Of a stretch of DNA of 49,396 nucleotides, positions 1-10,042 are shown one piece after another. The DNA comes from Promethearchaeota archaeon (lineage in GTDB: Archaea > Asgardarchaeota > Lokiarchaeia > Sigynarchaeales > SOKP01): the NCBI GenBank assembly GCA_019058515.1, contig JAHPYY010000138.1, positions 1-49,396 on the forward strand, read 5' to 3'. A model generated the notes under the pieces. It was not told the DNA's origin. It made no database searches and saw only the letters and a program-made list of their open reading frames with translations. Position 1 is the stretch's first letter. Every line of letters starts with the position of its first letter. The translations under genes were made by a program, and so were the position numbers.

Positions 1-1
1 A

Positions 2-3000
2 AGTGGAAGTTATTATGACTTTTATCTCAATGGAACACAGTTGGACTCTTCGATACCGTTTGACAACGATTTAACTTCAGTTTACGATGTTTACATAAGA
101 ACATCAGTTTCGGATTCAGAGTTTAAATATTTTATTGATGCTGTGGGCTATTCTTGGGATTCAAATTACGATATAGGAGATAACCTTAATCCCTATGGGT
201 TAACTTCTGGGGTTTCAGATTTTATAGATTATTACACAAATGGATTCAATTCCTCTACTGGTATAATCTCGGAAATTGATGGACACGATAATGTGCTGGA
301 ACTTTTCGATAATAACTCTATCGAGTACATAAATGTGAGAAACATTTTCTCCGAAACGCACACCTCTGGAACGGTTGAGTTTTGGCACAGAACGACTGAT
401 AAATCTAAAATTCTATACATAGATTTGCTCAGAACCTCTGGTGGTACGGTATCTATAAGATTTATCGCTTATAATGGCAAATATTGGTACGATGACGATT
501 ATGGTGGGAATACCGAGATCGTGGCTATAAACAACGATCAGTGGTATCATGTTAGAATTGATTTCGAATTTGGTGATGGTGGGTATCAAGGTTTATCTGC
601 TGATACATTGGACATCTATATAAATGGGAGTTTAATAATTGACGAAGGAAATGTGTCTTATGCGAGCAATTCAGTTGCAGAGCTTAGGTTTCAAACTTTT
701 AGTTCTCATTGTGGTTACATTAATTACATAGATGCAATTGGATATAGCTGGGATTCCAACTACGATGTGGAAGATAACATCAATCCTTACGGAAAATTAG
801 AAGAGTTTAAAAATAATTGGGATATAGATGTTTTAGATCGTGATTGCTCGATCTCGATTTATGGCGATTTCGATTCATATAAAAAAACTCTTCGCTTAAT
901 TGATAATAGTTCAAGTGGTGGTTATTTAAGGGTACATAGATCGTTTACATCGCAAACCTCTGGTACTTTCTCTTTTTGGGTTAAAGGGAATGATGTCACC
1001 TATCAATTAGAAATTATGTTTATGGATTCTGGGGATCGTAAAATTCACTTTCAATTAGATGGTGATAAATTTCAATATTATAACGGAACAAATATGATCG
1101 ACTTAAAAGACTCTATTTTAAACGATACTTGGTATTGGATTCAAATTGATTTTGAGTGTGGATCTGGTAGTTATAAGGGACTTTCAGCAGATACATTTGC
1201 AATTTATTGTAATGGAGAACTATTATTAAATGGAGGCAAATTTAGAGCAGATTCAGATTCAATCAACATTTTTCGACTAACTACAAATTCAGGAGATAGT
1301 AATTACGAATATTATATTGATGCAATTAGCGAATCGTGGGATACTAATTATATAACTAATATGTCTAATTACTTAACGACTCATTTTTTAGAGACTCAAA
1401 ATTCTACGATTTCGAGAGATATTGATTTCAGTTTTTTGAATCGCTATGACTCAAGTTATTCTAATTATCAAAATTTATTCAATATTACTATAGAATTTCA
1501 ATATCAGTTTACTCAAAACGACACCTATCTAAACTGTTTTGATCCTCTATTCAATTCCTCAAGTCTAACGAATGATGGGAATTGGCACTCTTATTTATAC
1601 AGTTTTATTTTCAATTCTACTAATTTAGATTTGTTTAATTTGGTTTTTAATATTAGCAATGGCCTTTTAGAACTAAAAAACATGAATTATACAATTTGGT
1701 TTGAATGTTTGGATTTATCAAATCGAGTAATGCTTTATCAAAAGTTTAGCTTAACTCCTCAATTTAGTTTAGATTATCTTCAAATTAATAGAGGAAATTG
1801 GGTACTTAACTTTAGTGTTGACTTTATAGAATCTACAGATTTATTTGATTACTACAATTCGATAAATAATTCTCAACTTTATTATAATATTAGTATAGAA
1901 CACGAAGATGGGATAAATAGCTATTGTTATAACACTAATTCCTCAATTAATCAAACTATTTCGCTTAATATCACTAATTTCTTAAATGGTTTAGGTAAAT
2001 CTCAATTTCTCAATTTTAGCGTAGTATTCTATATTTCCGGTAATGCATCAAGCGTAGATATAGACAATCTTATATTATATGATCTCGATTCAGATTTCTA
2101 TTATGTAGATTTTGTTAATATAAGCGATACATACATGGTTAGTTATCAGAATTTCACGATTAGTTTTAGATCAGTAGATCGCTATATTTCCCATTTGATC
2201 ATTAATCAAACCTATAACTCTCAAACGACTCAGATTTTTAATATTTCGCTTTCAAACAATACTATTCAAACTCAAGAATATTACAATGTGAGTGCAGGGT
2301 TATTTGTTCTTAATCTCTATTTTTTCGATACTCATGGGAATTACGAGGAATGGACCTTAAATTATACAATAATCAATATGATTAGTTTAAGCGTTGGATA
2401 CGAAAGCCCTATTTTAGTAAATAAGAACAATAGCGTTAATGTAGATATATATTCAGAATATTCTATTAACCAAATATATTACTCGAATTCGAGTAATTAC
2501 ATTCTACAATACGATAATAGTTCGTATCCTACTTACGAGTATAATTTTTCTTTTACAATTCAATTTAACGAATCTCAATATTATAATTTATCAGTTTTAT
2601 GTATCTCAGAGCATTTAGACCAATTTTACATTAATATTTCAAATCTATTTGTAAAAAAAATCGCAAGTTTCATTGACATTCTAAATATCAAAAATGCGTA
2701 TTATCAAGATCAGAATCTTAATATTACTGCAAACCTTAAAGATTTCGAAAACAACAATATTTCCTCTAAAACGCTTAATTATTCAATAGAATACCCTAAT
2801 TCTTCAATTTATAATTATTCAAGCGTAACTAATTCTTCGGGAGAAATTGATTTTGCTATTAATTTTAACGTGAATTATTCTCCAGGATACTATCACCTTA
2901 ATTTTTCGTTTTACGACACACATCAATATTTAGATTATTCAAAATTGATTAGTTTTGAGATTTTACCAATAGAAAGATCTGTAAATTCTACTGATATTAA

Positions 3001-5002
3001 TCTTAAAGTAAATAATAATAGTGTTATCTCAAATTCAATTCAAACTAATAATACAGATTCGTTCAATATAACATGCTTAGATAATTCTACATTTGATTTG
3101 TCAATTATAATGACGCTAAACTATACGGAATCAGTGAACTATAGCGAATATCTTGATTATAGTTATACTTTTGAGGCAAGTGCAGATGTTACCTATTTAA
3201 CTTTTACGAGTGCTAATCTTACAAATTCTCCAACAAATTTCACTAATTATTATTACAATCAAATCGAATCAAGTAATTACATATTAATTGGGAGCAATCT
3301 TAGTATTGTTGCTCTTATAGGAGATACCTTATATAACGATAATAGTTTTAGAATAGGATTAAGATATTACGAAGGCTCGATAAAAAGAACGCAAATAACA
3401 TCTACTCCAAGAACCGATATAGATTCAGTAGTTTTTTCCGAGACGCTGATAGCAAACCGATCCTTTGATTATTGGTATTACTATTCAAGCTTAGAAGTTA
3501 ATGATCTAAGCCTATATCATCAAAGAACCTCAACAATCATCAATAACTTCGAAACTGTGAACGCAACAGATAACTCGACTATGGCAAACGAACCAATTAA
3601 ATATTATTTTGAAAAAGAAAGTAATTCTAACGATATCTTCACAGCAACAGTAGATTATAATCCAAACTGGGTAGTAAGCTACTCAATCGCTAATAAAACA
3701 AAGACATCGTGCGATATAGCCGTTAATTACAAAGCAGATTTAGAGATTGATGATGTGTCCATTGTATTGACGATCCAACGCTCAGATCTCTTTACTGAAA
3801 TCTCGTTAAATAATAATCAAAACAACGAGACCCTTACCTTAATCGTAGAGGGGATCAGTTTCAATACAACACTACAAACCCTCTATCTCTCGGGAGTCCG
3901 AACGCAGAAAACTACTGCAACAAAAGCGGCTCTGAATTCAGTGGAATTTACGGAAACCTTTATTTATAGGAGTACAACGATCTTAGAATCTGTTATTGAT
4001 GTCAATCCCAATTATTACATAGATTACGAGATCCAAACTAACAATGGAACCTATAGCAAATTAAAGATCGATTATAAAGCAGATTTAGATGTGGATAATG
4101 TTAATATTTCGCTGGATTTATTAAATGACGCTCTTTATAACGAAAACTGGACAAATTCAGGAGAACAAAATTCCGCAAATTTTAAACTGATTATTCCAGG
4201 ATTCAACTTTAACTCAATTCTCAAATCTTTCTATATCGAAGGCTATAGCTCAATCCCCTATTGCTTAATCTCAGCATTCGAATCTGACCAAAACTCGAAC
4301 CAAATCACCACTAATAGCGAAATAGATTTTGCGGCGTTTCTAAGCTATCCTAAATTCTCTCAAGCATTCATGCTAAATACAAACGAAAATTGGACAAATT
4401 ATAACATATACTATGGAAAACAAAATTATAGCATTCAATCAATATCAGGCTCGCTGATAAAGTTTGAATCAGATGGATTCGATCCAAGCGTTAAAAATAG
4501 CTATTTGCATTTCAGTACTAAACCTTTCTCCAAAGTCGACTGGGATTATACAAATGATGTAATTACAATTACGATAGAAAGCAGCCTTACCGTTGACAAT
4601 GCGTATTTTATCTATAATTTCGATCCAACAGGCTCACATACCCTTGAATTAATCTACAACGATACAAATATCTACGAATTATCTGATTCAGGTGATTATG
4701 ATGGGTTTCTGCGATTTAGAGTAGATCGGATTGAGAAAGGAACAACCATCGTTAAGATTGTTGTTAATTTTGCTACACCATTAGAAATAGCAATACAATT
4801 TATTTTCATATTTGCAATCATGGCTGCGTTATGCGTTTCTTATTATTATTTTAAAACCCACGACGAAGCAAGAAAAAAGATACTGAAAGTTATCGATGAA
4901 AAAGTAATCGATAAATTGAAGAAAATTAAAGACGAAAAGGAGTTCAATAGGGTTGAACTTGAAGTAAAAAATAATAAAATTAGTATAAAAACCAAAAAAT
5001 AA
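2..5002 (+). CDS. Giant LamG-domain surface protein, 5' end outside window
   Basis: The frame is open from base 2, so the gene starts upstream of the window; the TTG at 41 is internal. At least 1666 residues are present. The N-terminal 450 residues hold about three concanavalin/LamG-like units, each ending in a similar segment (IDAVGYSWDSNYD, IDAIGYSWDSNYD, IDAISESWDTNY), with 'YINGSL'/'YCNGEL' strand motifs typical of the fold. A long beta-rich region full of N-x-S/T sequons follows. One membrane helix near the C-terminus (FIFIFAIMAALCVSYYYF) precedes a short, charged, probably coiled-coil cytosolic tail. It is therefore probably a glycosylated cell-surface or virion-surface adhesin; ligand unknown. 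It heads a tight co-directional cluster (next gene 16 bp away), so I assign it to the element, although a host gene cannot be excluded. Confidence 0.8.
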   Translation, partial: SGSYYDFYLNGTQLDSSIPFDNDLTSVYDVYIRTSVSDSEFKYFIDAVGYSWDSNYDIGDNLNPYGLTSGVSDFIDYYTNGFNSSTGIISEIDGHDNVLELFDNNSIEYINVRNIFSETHTSGTVEFWHRTTDKSKILYIDLLRTSGGTVSIRFIAYNGKYWYDDDYGGNTEIVAINNDQWYHVRIDFEFGDGGYQGLSADTLDIYINGSLIIDEGNVSYASNSVAELRFQTFSSHCGYINYIDAIGYSWDSNYDVEDNINPYGKLEEFKNNWDIDVLDRDCSISIYGDFDSYKKTLRLIDNSSSGGYLRVHRSFTSQTSGTFSFWVKGNDVTYQLEIMFMDSGDRKIHFQLDGDKFQYYNGTNMIDLKDSILNDTWYWIQIDFECGSGSYKGLSADTFAIYCNGELLLNGGKFRADSDSINIFRLTTNSGDSNYEYYIDAISESWDTNYITNMSNYLTTHFLETQNSTISRDIDFSFLNRYDSSYSNYQNLFNITIEFQYQFTQNDTYLNCFDPLFNSSSLTNDGNWHSYLYSFIFNSTNLDLFNLVFNISNGLLELKNMNYTIWFECLDLSNRVMLYQKFSLTPQFSLDYLQINRGNWVLNFSVDFIESTDLFDYYNSINNSQLYYNISIEHEDGINSYCYNTNSSINQTISLNITNFLNGLGKSQFLNFSVVFYISGNASSVDIDNLILYDLDSDFYYVDFVNISDTYMVSYQNFTISFRSVDRYISHLIINQTYNSQTTQIFNISLSNNTIQTQEYYNVSAGLFVLNLYFFDTHGNYEEWTLNYTIINMISLSVGYESPILVNKNNSVNVDIYSEYSINQIYYSNSSNYILQYDNSSYPTYEYNFSFTIQFNESQYYNLSVLCISEHLDQFYINISNLFVKKIASFIDILNIKNAYYQDQNLNITANLKDFENNNISSKTLNYSIEYPNSSIYNYSSVTNSSGEIDFAINFNVNYSPGYYHLNFSFYDTHQYLDYSKLISFEILPIERSVNSTDINLKVNNNSVISNSIQTNNTDSFNITCLDNSTFDLSIIMTLNYTESVNYSEYLDYSYTFEASADVTYLTFTSANLTNSPTNFTNYYYNQIESSNYILIGSNLSIVALIGDTLYNDNSFRIGLRYYEGSIKRTQITSTPRTDIDSVVFSETLIANRSFDYWYYYSSLEVNDLSLYHQRTSTIINNFETVNATDNSTMANEPIKYYFEKESNSNDIFTATVDYNPNWVVSYSIANKTKTSCDIAVNYKADLEIDDVSIVLTIQRSDLFTEISLNNNQNNETLTLIVEGISFNTTLQTLYLSGVRTQKTTATKAALNSVEFTETFIYRSTTILESVIDVNPNYYIDYEIQTNNGTYSKLKIDYKADLDVDNVNISLDLLNDALYNENWTNSGEQNSANFKLIIPGFNFNSILKSFYIEGYSSIPYCLISAFESDQNSNQITTNSEIDFAAFLSYPKFSQAFMLNTNENWTNYNIYYGKQNYSIQSISGSLIKFESDGFDPSVKNSYLHFSTKPFSKVDWDYTNDVITITIESSLTVDNAYFIYNFDPTGSHTLELIYNDTNIYELSDSGDYDGFLRFRVDRIEKGTTIVKIVVNFATPLEIAIQFIFIFAIMAALCVSYYYFKTHDEARKKILKVIDEKVIDKLKKIKDEKEFNRVELEVKNNKISIKTKK

Positions 5003-5017
5003 AAGAGTAAATGAAAA

Positions 5018-5626
5018 ATGGAAAGTATTGATTTAAGTGGTATATGGTTATGGTTTTTAGCGTTTTGGAGCGTCTTAGACGCAATGTTTAGTTTTATTAA
5101 CAATTGTTTCGAATTAGTTTTTAATGCGATTCCTGGAAGCGCAATTAGTTTTCTGATTGGAATTTTTTGTTATTCGATAGCAGCTCTCTTATCCATTTCA
5201 ATAAATCATTACAATATAGGTTATAAATATATTTTATTGAGGATTTTTAACTCGGTATTTTTAATAATATTGATCTTATTCTCAATATGGCGTTTCGGTT
5301 TAGTCTCAATGCTCGAAGACGAGTTTACAGTTTACACATTTACAGAGTTTCTCATAAATGCGTTTTATGTGCTTTTTGGAGTGGTTTTATTTGTTGCGTT
5401 TTACAAAAGAATCCCTTGGCTGCGAAAGGCCTTATTAATATTTTTATGGGGTATGTTATTATTACTTACATTTATAATCTGTCCAATTCTGGAAGGATTT
5501 GTATTAAGCGATTCTACTTTAGTGCAAATTCTTATTATTGCTGCGATTTTTGCAGTACCAAATTTATCTCTATTATACCAGGAGAAAAAAATGAAAGGAG
5601 AAAGTGAGGAAGATAATGAAAAATAA
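5018..5626 (+). CDS. Polytopic membrane protein, about six helices
   Basis: 202 residues with about six hydrophobic segments (near residues 8-28, 43-62, 70-92, 107-130, 137-160, 165-185) and a short charged C-terminal tail rich in Lys and Glu. I recognise no family. The ATG follows the previous stop by 15 bp and the gene overlaps the next start, so it is co-translated with the giant surface protein and the coiled-coil membrane protein. It may belong to an envelope, secretion or exit apparatus; that role is inferred from position only. Confidence 0.75.
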   Translation: MESIDLSGIWLWFLAFWSVLDAMFSFINNCFELVFNAIPGSAISFLIGIFCYSIAALLSISINHYNIGYKYILLRIFNSVFLIILILFSIWRFGLVSMLEDEFTVYTFTEFLINAFYVLFGVVLFVAFYKRIPWLRKALLIFLWGMLLLLTFIICPILEGFVLSDSTLVQILIIAAIFAVPNLSLLYQEKKMKGESEEDNEK

Positions 5627-7430
5627 AAGATTGTTTATGATTTTTAGTTTGACATTGTTTTGCGTGGTCTTTTGCTCAATTATCCAGAATTCGAGAGCAA
5701 GTTACTCAAATGAGATAATAATAGATGGTCGTAGAGATGGAGATTATACCTTGATCATGAGTGCAAATTATTGGCCTTTATACATGGCCAATAACGAAAG
5801 TCACTTTTTTTTCTACATAAAGCACCCAATCTTTTCTGATTCAGATAGAACACTAACTTTCGAAACGGGATTGTTAAGAATTGACATTTCTAACGAAACC
5901 GTGAATACCAATTACATCCAATCCGTTCATGTAAGTGAAAACAGCACTCTAGAATTCTCGATATTAAAGGATCTGATTTCAGAGCAACAGATAATCACTA
6001 TTACAATCAAAGAAAAATATTACATCAGAGGTCAATTAAAATTCTTACCGAGATTTTTTCAAAAATCCGTTTCAACTGGAGTGAGTGGATGGGGTTGGTC
6101 TATGATTGTTTTCCTGCTATTGATTGGATTCCTTATTGCGCAACTTTTACAAATAGGGTTGAGAAAGAAAATAGTAAAAGCATACAAAATTAATGAAGTC
6201 AATGCAGAAAACCAGAATGTAGTTAAGAGTTTTACTAAACTACAAACGATAGGTGAGCTTAAATTCGAGAAAAAGAATGATGAAAAACGTTGTTACGAAT
6301 TTCATTTTAGTCTTTTATTAAAGAATTTTGTAGTATATTCAAATCAACCATGGGGTACATATCAAGAGAATCACTGCATAGATAGAATTGCTATTCTCTA
6401 CTTCATCAGAGGGGCAATCTTCGAGAAAAAGCTACAACCTAAGGATTATTACACTATCGAATTAGATTGGAGCATACAGTCCCGAATATATCGATATATT
6501 AGCTTCTGTTTTAACCTCTCACCATCAGGCATGGTTATTTCGTCATTAATTTGTGGAACAGTCTTTTGGTTTTTTCTCGGTTCAATCGCTTTTTTTATAG
6601 GTTGTGGAGTCGGTCTTGGAATTAGTGCGATAAATTGGCTGCTTAGAACTCAAACAAAAATCGTGGAGCCGTTAATGAAAAAGCAAAAACGGTTGATAGA
6701 GACTGAGAAATACATGGCTCCTTTAGAAAGTGAGGAAGAACTCTATGAAGTATATAAGGTCTCTGGAACAAGGGAAGTAATTAGAGCCAAAGCGGATGGA
6801 GCAGAAGAGAAAGTTATTGAAACATTACAAGATAATAACGATGTAGATTATCTAACTGTAGATGGGTACGACGAATTATACCAATTAGAGCAGGACCCTC
6901 GCGTTAAAATAAAAAAGCGAAACATTATTGGAATAAAACGCAGACAGCGTACATCCCAAGAAATGATGAACCTTCACAGATCGTATTTAGCAAGAAATCG
7001 AGCGTTAGTAGAGGATAATTTCACATTGAAAGAACAAAATGTCAAATTAGAACAATTATTAAGAGATCTTCACGTTAAATTACAAGTTGCAGAAGAGGAT
7101 CACATTAGAGAATACAACGAATATGGTATGTTTATGCTTAAGGAAAAGGAATGGCAGAAAAACACGATCAAGCGAGTATTTGCAGAAATTCAGGGCGCAG
7201 AATTTATATCAGAAAATTGGGAAGATGCTCTCTCAAGAGTAATGCGAATGGTCGAAAACGAGAGACAGGAAACAAAAGCAAATACAATGAATATCCTGAT
7301 TAAATCGGTCAAAGATCTGATTAATGTTATTGGCCAAAAAGCAGAATTAGATGTAACTCAAATAAAGAGTCTCTTAAACAAAATTAGATTAGAAGATGGC
7401 GAGGATCTTGGAACAAAAACAGAAGGCTAA
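5616..7430 (+). CDS. Secreted/membrane protein with cytosolic coiled coil
   Basis: The frame opens at a GTG at 5604, but the ATG at 5616 behind a GGAG/GAGG-rich stretch starts a cleaner signal peptide (MKNKRLFMIFSLTLFCVVFC), so I start there. After the signal comes a beta-rich extracellular part of about 130 residues, a membrane helix near residues 155-175, a mixed domain, a hydrophobic hairpin near residues 305-345 and a long charged C-terminal region predicted to form a coiled coil (about 430-530). No family is recognised. It overlaps both neighbours (11 bp upstream, 35 bp downstream), so the four genes from the surface protein to the ATPase form one operon. It may anchor a surface assembly and connect it to the cytosolic ATPase; this is inference. 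Confidence 0.72.
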   Translation: MKNKRLFMIFSLTLFCVVFCSIIQNSRASYSNEIIIDGRRDGDYTLIMSANYWPLYMANNESHFFFYIKHPIFSDSDRTLTFETGLLRIDISNETVNTNYIQSVHVSENSTLEFSILKDLISEQQIITITIKEKYYIRGQLKFLPRFFQKSVSTGVSGWGWSMIVFLLLIGFLIAQLLQIGLRKKIVKAYKINEVNAENQNVVKSFTKLQTIGELKFEKKNDEKRCYEFHFSLLLKNFVVYSNQPWGTYQENHCIDRIAILYFIRGAIFEKKLQPKDYYTIELDWSIQSRIYRYISFCFNLSPSGMVISSLICGTVFWFFLGSIAFFIGCGVGLGISAINWLLRTQTKIVEPLMKKQKRLIETEKYMAPLESEEELYEVYKVSGTREVIRAKADGAEEKVIETLQDNNDVDYLTVDGYDELYQLEQDPRVKIKKRNIIGIKRRQRTSQEMMNLHRSYLARNRALVEDNFTLKEQNVKLEQLLRDLHVKLQVAEEDHIREYNEYGMFMLKEKEWQKNTIKRVFAEIQGAEFISENWEDALSRVMRMVENERQETKANTMNILIKSVKDLINVIGQKAELDVTQIKSLLNKIRLEDGEDLGTKTEG

Positions 7431-8190
7431 AGCAGCTATCGAAGTTAAATGCAAGAATAAATGCATAAAAAAAACTAAAAATGGGTTAGAAATATGCGAT
7501 AAAAGCCCATGCGAGGAAAATCTATTTAAATTTGGCCTTCACGAACGGATCTTTGAGTATTATATTGATAATAAGAAATACGACGAAGCTTACTTTTATT
7601 TTCAGGACTGGCTCCCTATGTTCGTTATAGAATGTAAGATTGATGATTTTGATAAAATTAAAAATGGCGATCTGAAAGATCTACATCCTGGATGTAGAAT
7701 CTTTGTTATTTCCCGTGAACTCAAAAAAGTAAGAAAAACTCTCAAAATCTATAAAAACTTAGATGATCCAAGCGTAAAGGGTAAAGATAATTATCTCAAC
7801 GCTAAAAAAGAATTTATCGATAAAATTTATTCCGCAATCGAGCTTTTAAAACATTTAAGCATGGATAAAAAAAGCAAGGCTGCTGAACAAGACGCTAATC
7901 AAGAGAAACTTTTACAATTGTACGATATTGCAATTTTAGCAGCTAAAAAATACGGGATAAAAGTTGGAGACTCAGAGTTAGGTAATGCATTAGAAAAGGG
8001 GTTTGAAAAAGCTGCTCAAGGTGCAGGTTTAGAAACTGAAAAACATGCAGAATTAAATAAAAAAAGAACCAAACAGGCTAAAAAAGAAATGGCTATTAAC
8101 AAACTAATGGAGCAAATGAAACAAGAATTAGCAGAAACCGGTCAAATTTCCCAAGAAACGCAAGAAAAGTTAGAAGGTCTAAGAGCATGA
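7396..8190 (+). CDS. Unknown cytosolic protein with N-terminal Cys cluster
   Basis: 264 residues, no signal or membrane helix. Near the N-terminus is a four-cysteine cluster (CKNKC, then C, then C within about 25 residues), a likely metal-binding loop. The rest is alpha-helical, with a Lys/Glu/Gln-rich C-terminus after residue 170. The ATG lies inside the end of the preceding gene, and the stop overlaps the start of the P-loop ATPase by 4 bp. The tight coupling suggests that it partners the ATPase. I do not recognise the family. Confidence 0.7.
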   Translation: MARILEQKQKAKAAIEVKCKNKCIKKTKNGLEICDKSPCEENLFKFGLHERIFEYYIDNKKYDEAYFYFQDWLPMFVIECKIDDFDKIKNGDLKDLHPGCRIFVISRELKKVRKTLKIYKNLDDPSVKGKDNYLNAKKEFIDKIYSAIELLKHLSMDKKSKAAEQDANQEKLLQLYDIAILAAKKYGIKVGDSELGNALEKGFEKAAQGAGLETEKHAELNKKRTKQAKKEMAINKLMEQMKQELAETGQISQETQEKLEGLRA

Positions 8191-9617
8191 CTAAGATAAT
8201 AGCAGCAAAAGAAACTGTTCTAAATTACGATAATTTAAGCTTTAAAATTCGAAATACAGAAGAATTTGAGATCGAGACTTTTAGTTTACCGTCTCGTCAA
8301 AAATTTCCCACTGATCATTACGAAGTTAAGACATTTTCCATCGTTGGACCTATTGGCTGCGGAAAATCAACCTTAGCAATCGAATACTACGGAAATAGGA
8401 TAAGAGAGATTTGGGGTAATGAAGCGGATTTCTACTTAGCAAAAGATCTATGGGCAACAATCGAAGCTGTTAAATCGTCTAAAAGGTTAGTCCATTATCT
8501 CATAATTGATGACTCAATTCCTATGTTTGATTCAAGGCGTTCTATGAGTTCAAGTAATGTTGATATGACTCAAATGTTTTACGAGATAAGACACGAATTA
8601 AAGAAGCATGCAAAACTTAATCAAGGGAACGCAGGGGGCTTAGTAATTATTTGTTTGATCACTCAGGATTTTATGGCCATAGATCGAAGAATCAGAAAAG
8701 CTTTAGCTTTCACTGTTTTTAAGGCGTATGACGAAAGCTGCGAAAAGCTGATAGAAGATAACTCGATTATCAAGACTCTAAAACGGATTAAAGATAAAAC
8801 GGTTAGAGTTTGCGATTATTTTTATAGACAATTAGCCGTTGCAGTTGATGCTGAAGAAAATTACACGCTTTTTTTCGCAGATCGAAGTACTTTAGACAAA
8901 ATTGATTTTAAATATGTAACCGGGGAAGATATTTTTGAGCAGCAGCAAAATTATTTTATCGAATATTTAGTAGAGAATTTTGATCTCCAAGATGTAAATA
9001 AAGATCAACTTAAAGCTGAACTGCATTTTGAGATAGATAGATTAAAAAAAGAGAATATCAACACCAGGATAAACAAGTCAGATTTTTCTGAAATAATTAT
9101 AAGAGCCACACGACTTCAAGAAATAAAAAGAGAAGTAGAAACGCAGAAATCTATCCAGGAACTCGCTAAAATAAAAGAAAAGGAGCGATATTTGTTTTAC
9201 CTGCAGTTTCATAGACTTATTAACCATTTCGTTAAAAATCTTAATATTAAGGATTTAACTAAAAGTGATCTTGAGGCTGAACTGCTTTTTGAAATAGACC
9301 GAATTACCCAAAAAACTCGCTGTTTTATCAAGAAAAGACATTTCAGAGAAATAATAATTAGAGCGACTCGTTTGCAAAAATTGATCTATAAAAAACTAAA
9401 AAAAGCGGACGATATTGAAGAATTTCAGACCGACCGAACGGATGGGCTGAGCATTCTCATTCTACACGACACATTGGGAAAAAGCTTCAGGGAAATCGCA
9501 GATATTAAGGGAATATCGAATTCAACAGCCCACGACCGTTATATGCGAGAGAAAGAAATACAACAAAACGCTTTACAAGCGTTATTGAATAAAGAGATCG
9601 AAATGAGTCAGGCTTAA
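8187..9617 (+). CDS. P-loop ATPase with duplicated linker and C-terminal HTH
   Basis: 476 residues. Walker A is GPIGCGKS (residues 54-61), Walker B is LIIDD (105-109) and a polar strand, CLITQ (156-160), fits a sensor. The arrangement resembles additional-strand (HerA/FtsK/Zot-like) motor ATPases used in packaging, export or conjugation, but I cannot place it in a named family. Residues of about 255-315 and 336-400 are an internal duplication: both contain 'L.AEL.FEIDR' and end in 'EIIIRATRLQ'. Residues 420-455 form a sigma-4/MarR-like helix-turn-helix (SFREIADIKGISNSTAHDR). The fusion suggests an ATPase that also contacts specific DNA. Start overlaps the previous stop (ATGA). It closes the surface operon; the next promoter lies just downstream. 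Confidence 0.72.
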   Translation: MTKIIAAKETVLNYDNLSFKIRNTEEFEIETFSLPSRQKFPTDHYEVKTFSIVGPIGCGKSTLAIEYYGNRIREIWGNEADFYLAKDLWATIEAVKSSKRLVHYLIIDDSIPMFDSRRSMSSSNVDMTQMFYEIRHELKKHAKLNQGNAGGLVIICLITQDFMAIDRRIRKALAFTVFKAYDESCEKLIEDNSIIKTLKRIKDKTVRVCDYFYRQLAVAVDAEENYTLFFADRSTLDKIDFKYVTGEDIFEQQQNYFIEYLVENFDLQDVNKDQLKAELHFEIDRLKKENINTRINKSDFSEIIIRATRLQEIKREVETQKSIQELAKIKEKERYLFYLQFHRLINHFVKNLNIKDLTKSDLEAELLFEIDRITQKTRCFIKKRHFREIIIRATRLQKLIYKKLKKADDIEEFQTDRTDGLSILILHDTLGKSFREIADIKGISNSTAHDRYMREKEIQQNALQALLNKEIEMSQA

Positions 9618-9629
9618 AATTCTTAGATA

Positions 9630-9745
9630 ACTCATATTTGAGTACTTTCTTTTGTTAAATCAATATTATTAGATAGATAATTTCATCAAAAAGCTTTTAA
9701 ATTTCTACGAGTATTTATAAATCAAAAATCTACCCAAAAGTGAGT
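9630..9745 (+). promoter_or_regulatory. Promoter with two ACTCA-N4-TGAGT operators, copy 1
   Basis: Palindrome ACTCATATTTGAGT lies at 9630-9643 and ACCCAAAAGTGAGT at 9732-9745, 102 bp apart. A TATA box, TATTTATAAAT, lies at 9712-9722, 20 bp (start to start) before the proximal palindrome, so the proximal site covers the expected transcription start. The same layout recurs at 10815-10929. Repression by a dimer bound at the start site, with looping to the distal site, is the simplest reading. Confidence 0.75.
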
Positions 9746-10042
9746 AGTATGTTAGAAAATTTAAAATTAAAAATAAGAAAAAGCACGGGAAAACAACAAC
9801 AATTGGAAGCTTTAATGACTCATAGAGAATATTTCAGAGTTCAATCCATTTATTTAGTTGCAGCGTTTCTTGCAATTATCCTTTTCCTTCTCTTAATGCT
9901 CGCAATATTAACGGATTATGTTCTGTTCGATTATTTTTTGATTGGCACTCCACTTTGTATGTGTGTTTACATGGTCTATTATCTAACTTACTTCATTGAT
10001 CTTAGTGAAAAACTAAAAAAGAGGAGCAAAAACGATGGTTAG
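9740..10042 (+). CDS. Small two-helix membrane protein
   Basis: About 100 residues from GTG 9740, or 97 from ATG 9749. The proximal operator covers 9732-9745 and the expected transcription start is near 9740, so the message is probably leaderless and either start is possible. The protein has a basic amphipathic N-terminus of about 30 residues and two membrane helices (about 35-60 and 67-90), then a Lys-rich tail. It overlaps the next gene by 8 bp. Function unknown; as the first gene of a regulated unit it could be a holin-like or membrane-remodelling protein, but nothing in the sequence proves that. Confidence 0.65.
   Translation: MSSMLENLKLKIRKSTGKQQQLEALMTHREYFRVQSIYLVAAFLAIILFLLLMLAILTDYVLFDYFLIGTPLCMCVYMVYYLTYFIDLSEKLKKRSKNDG

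Noticed and set aside
2481..2494. Palindrome ACTCGAATTCGAGT, similar to the ACTCA-N4-TGAGT operators
   Set aside because: It lies deep in a coding region, has no promoter beside it and no partner about 101 bp away; probably chance in Asn/Ser-rich codons.
4846..5103. 85-codon minus-strand frame over the end of the surface protein
   Set aside because: Antisense shadow of Lys/Glu-rich coding sequence (gives Ser/Phe/Leu); no independent support.
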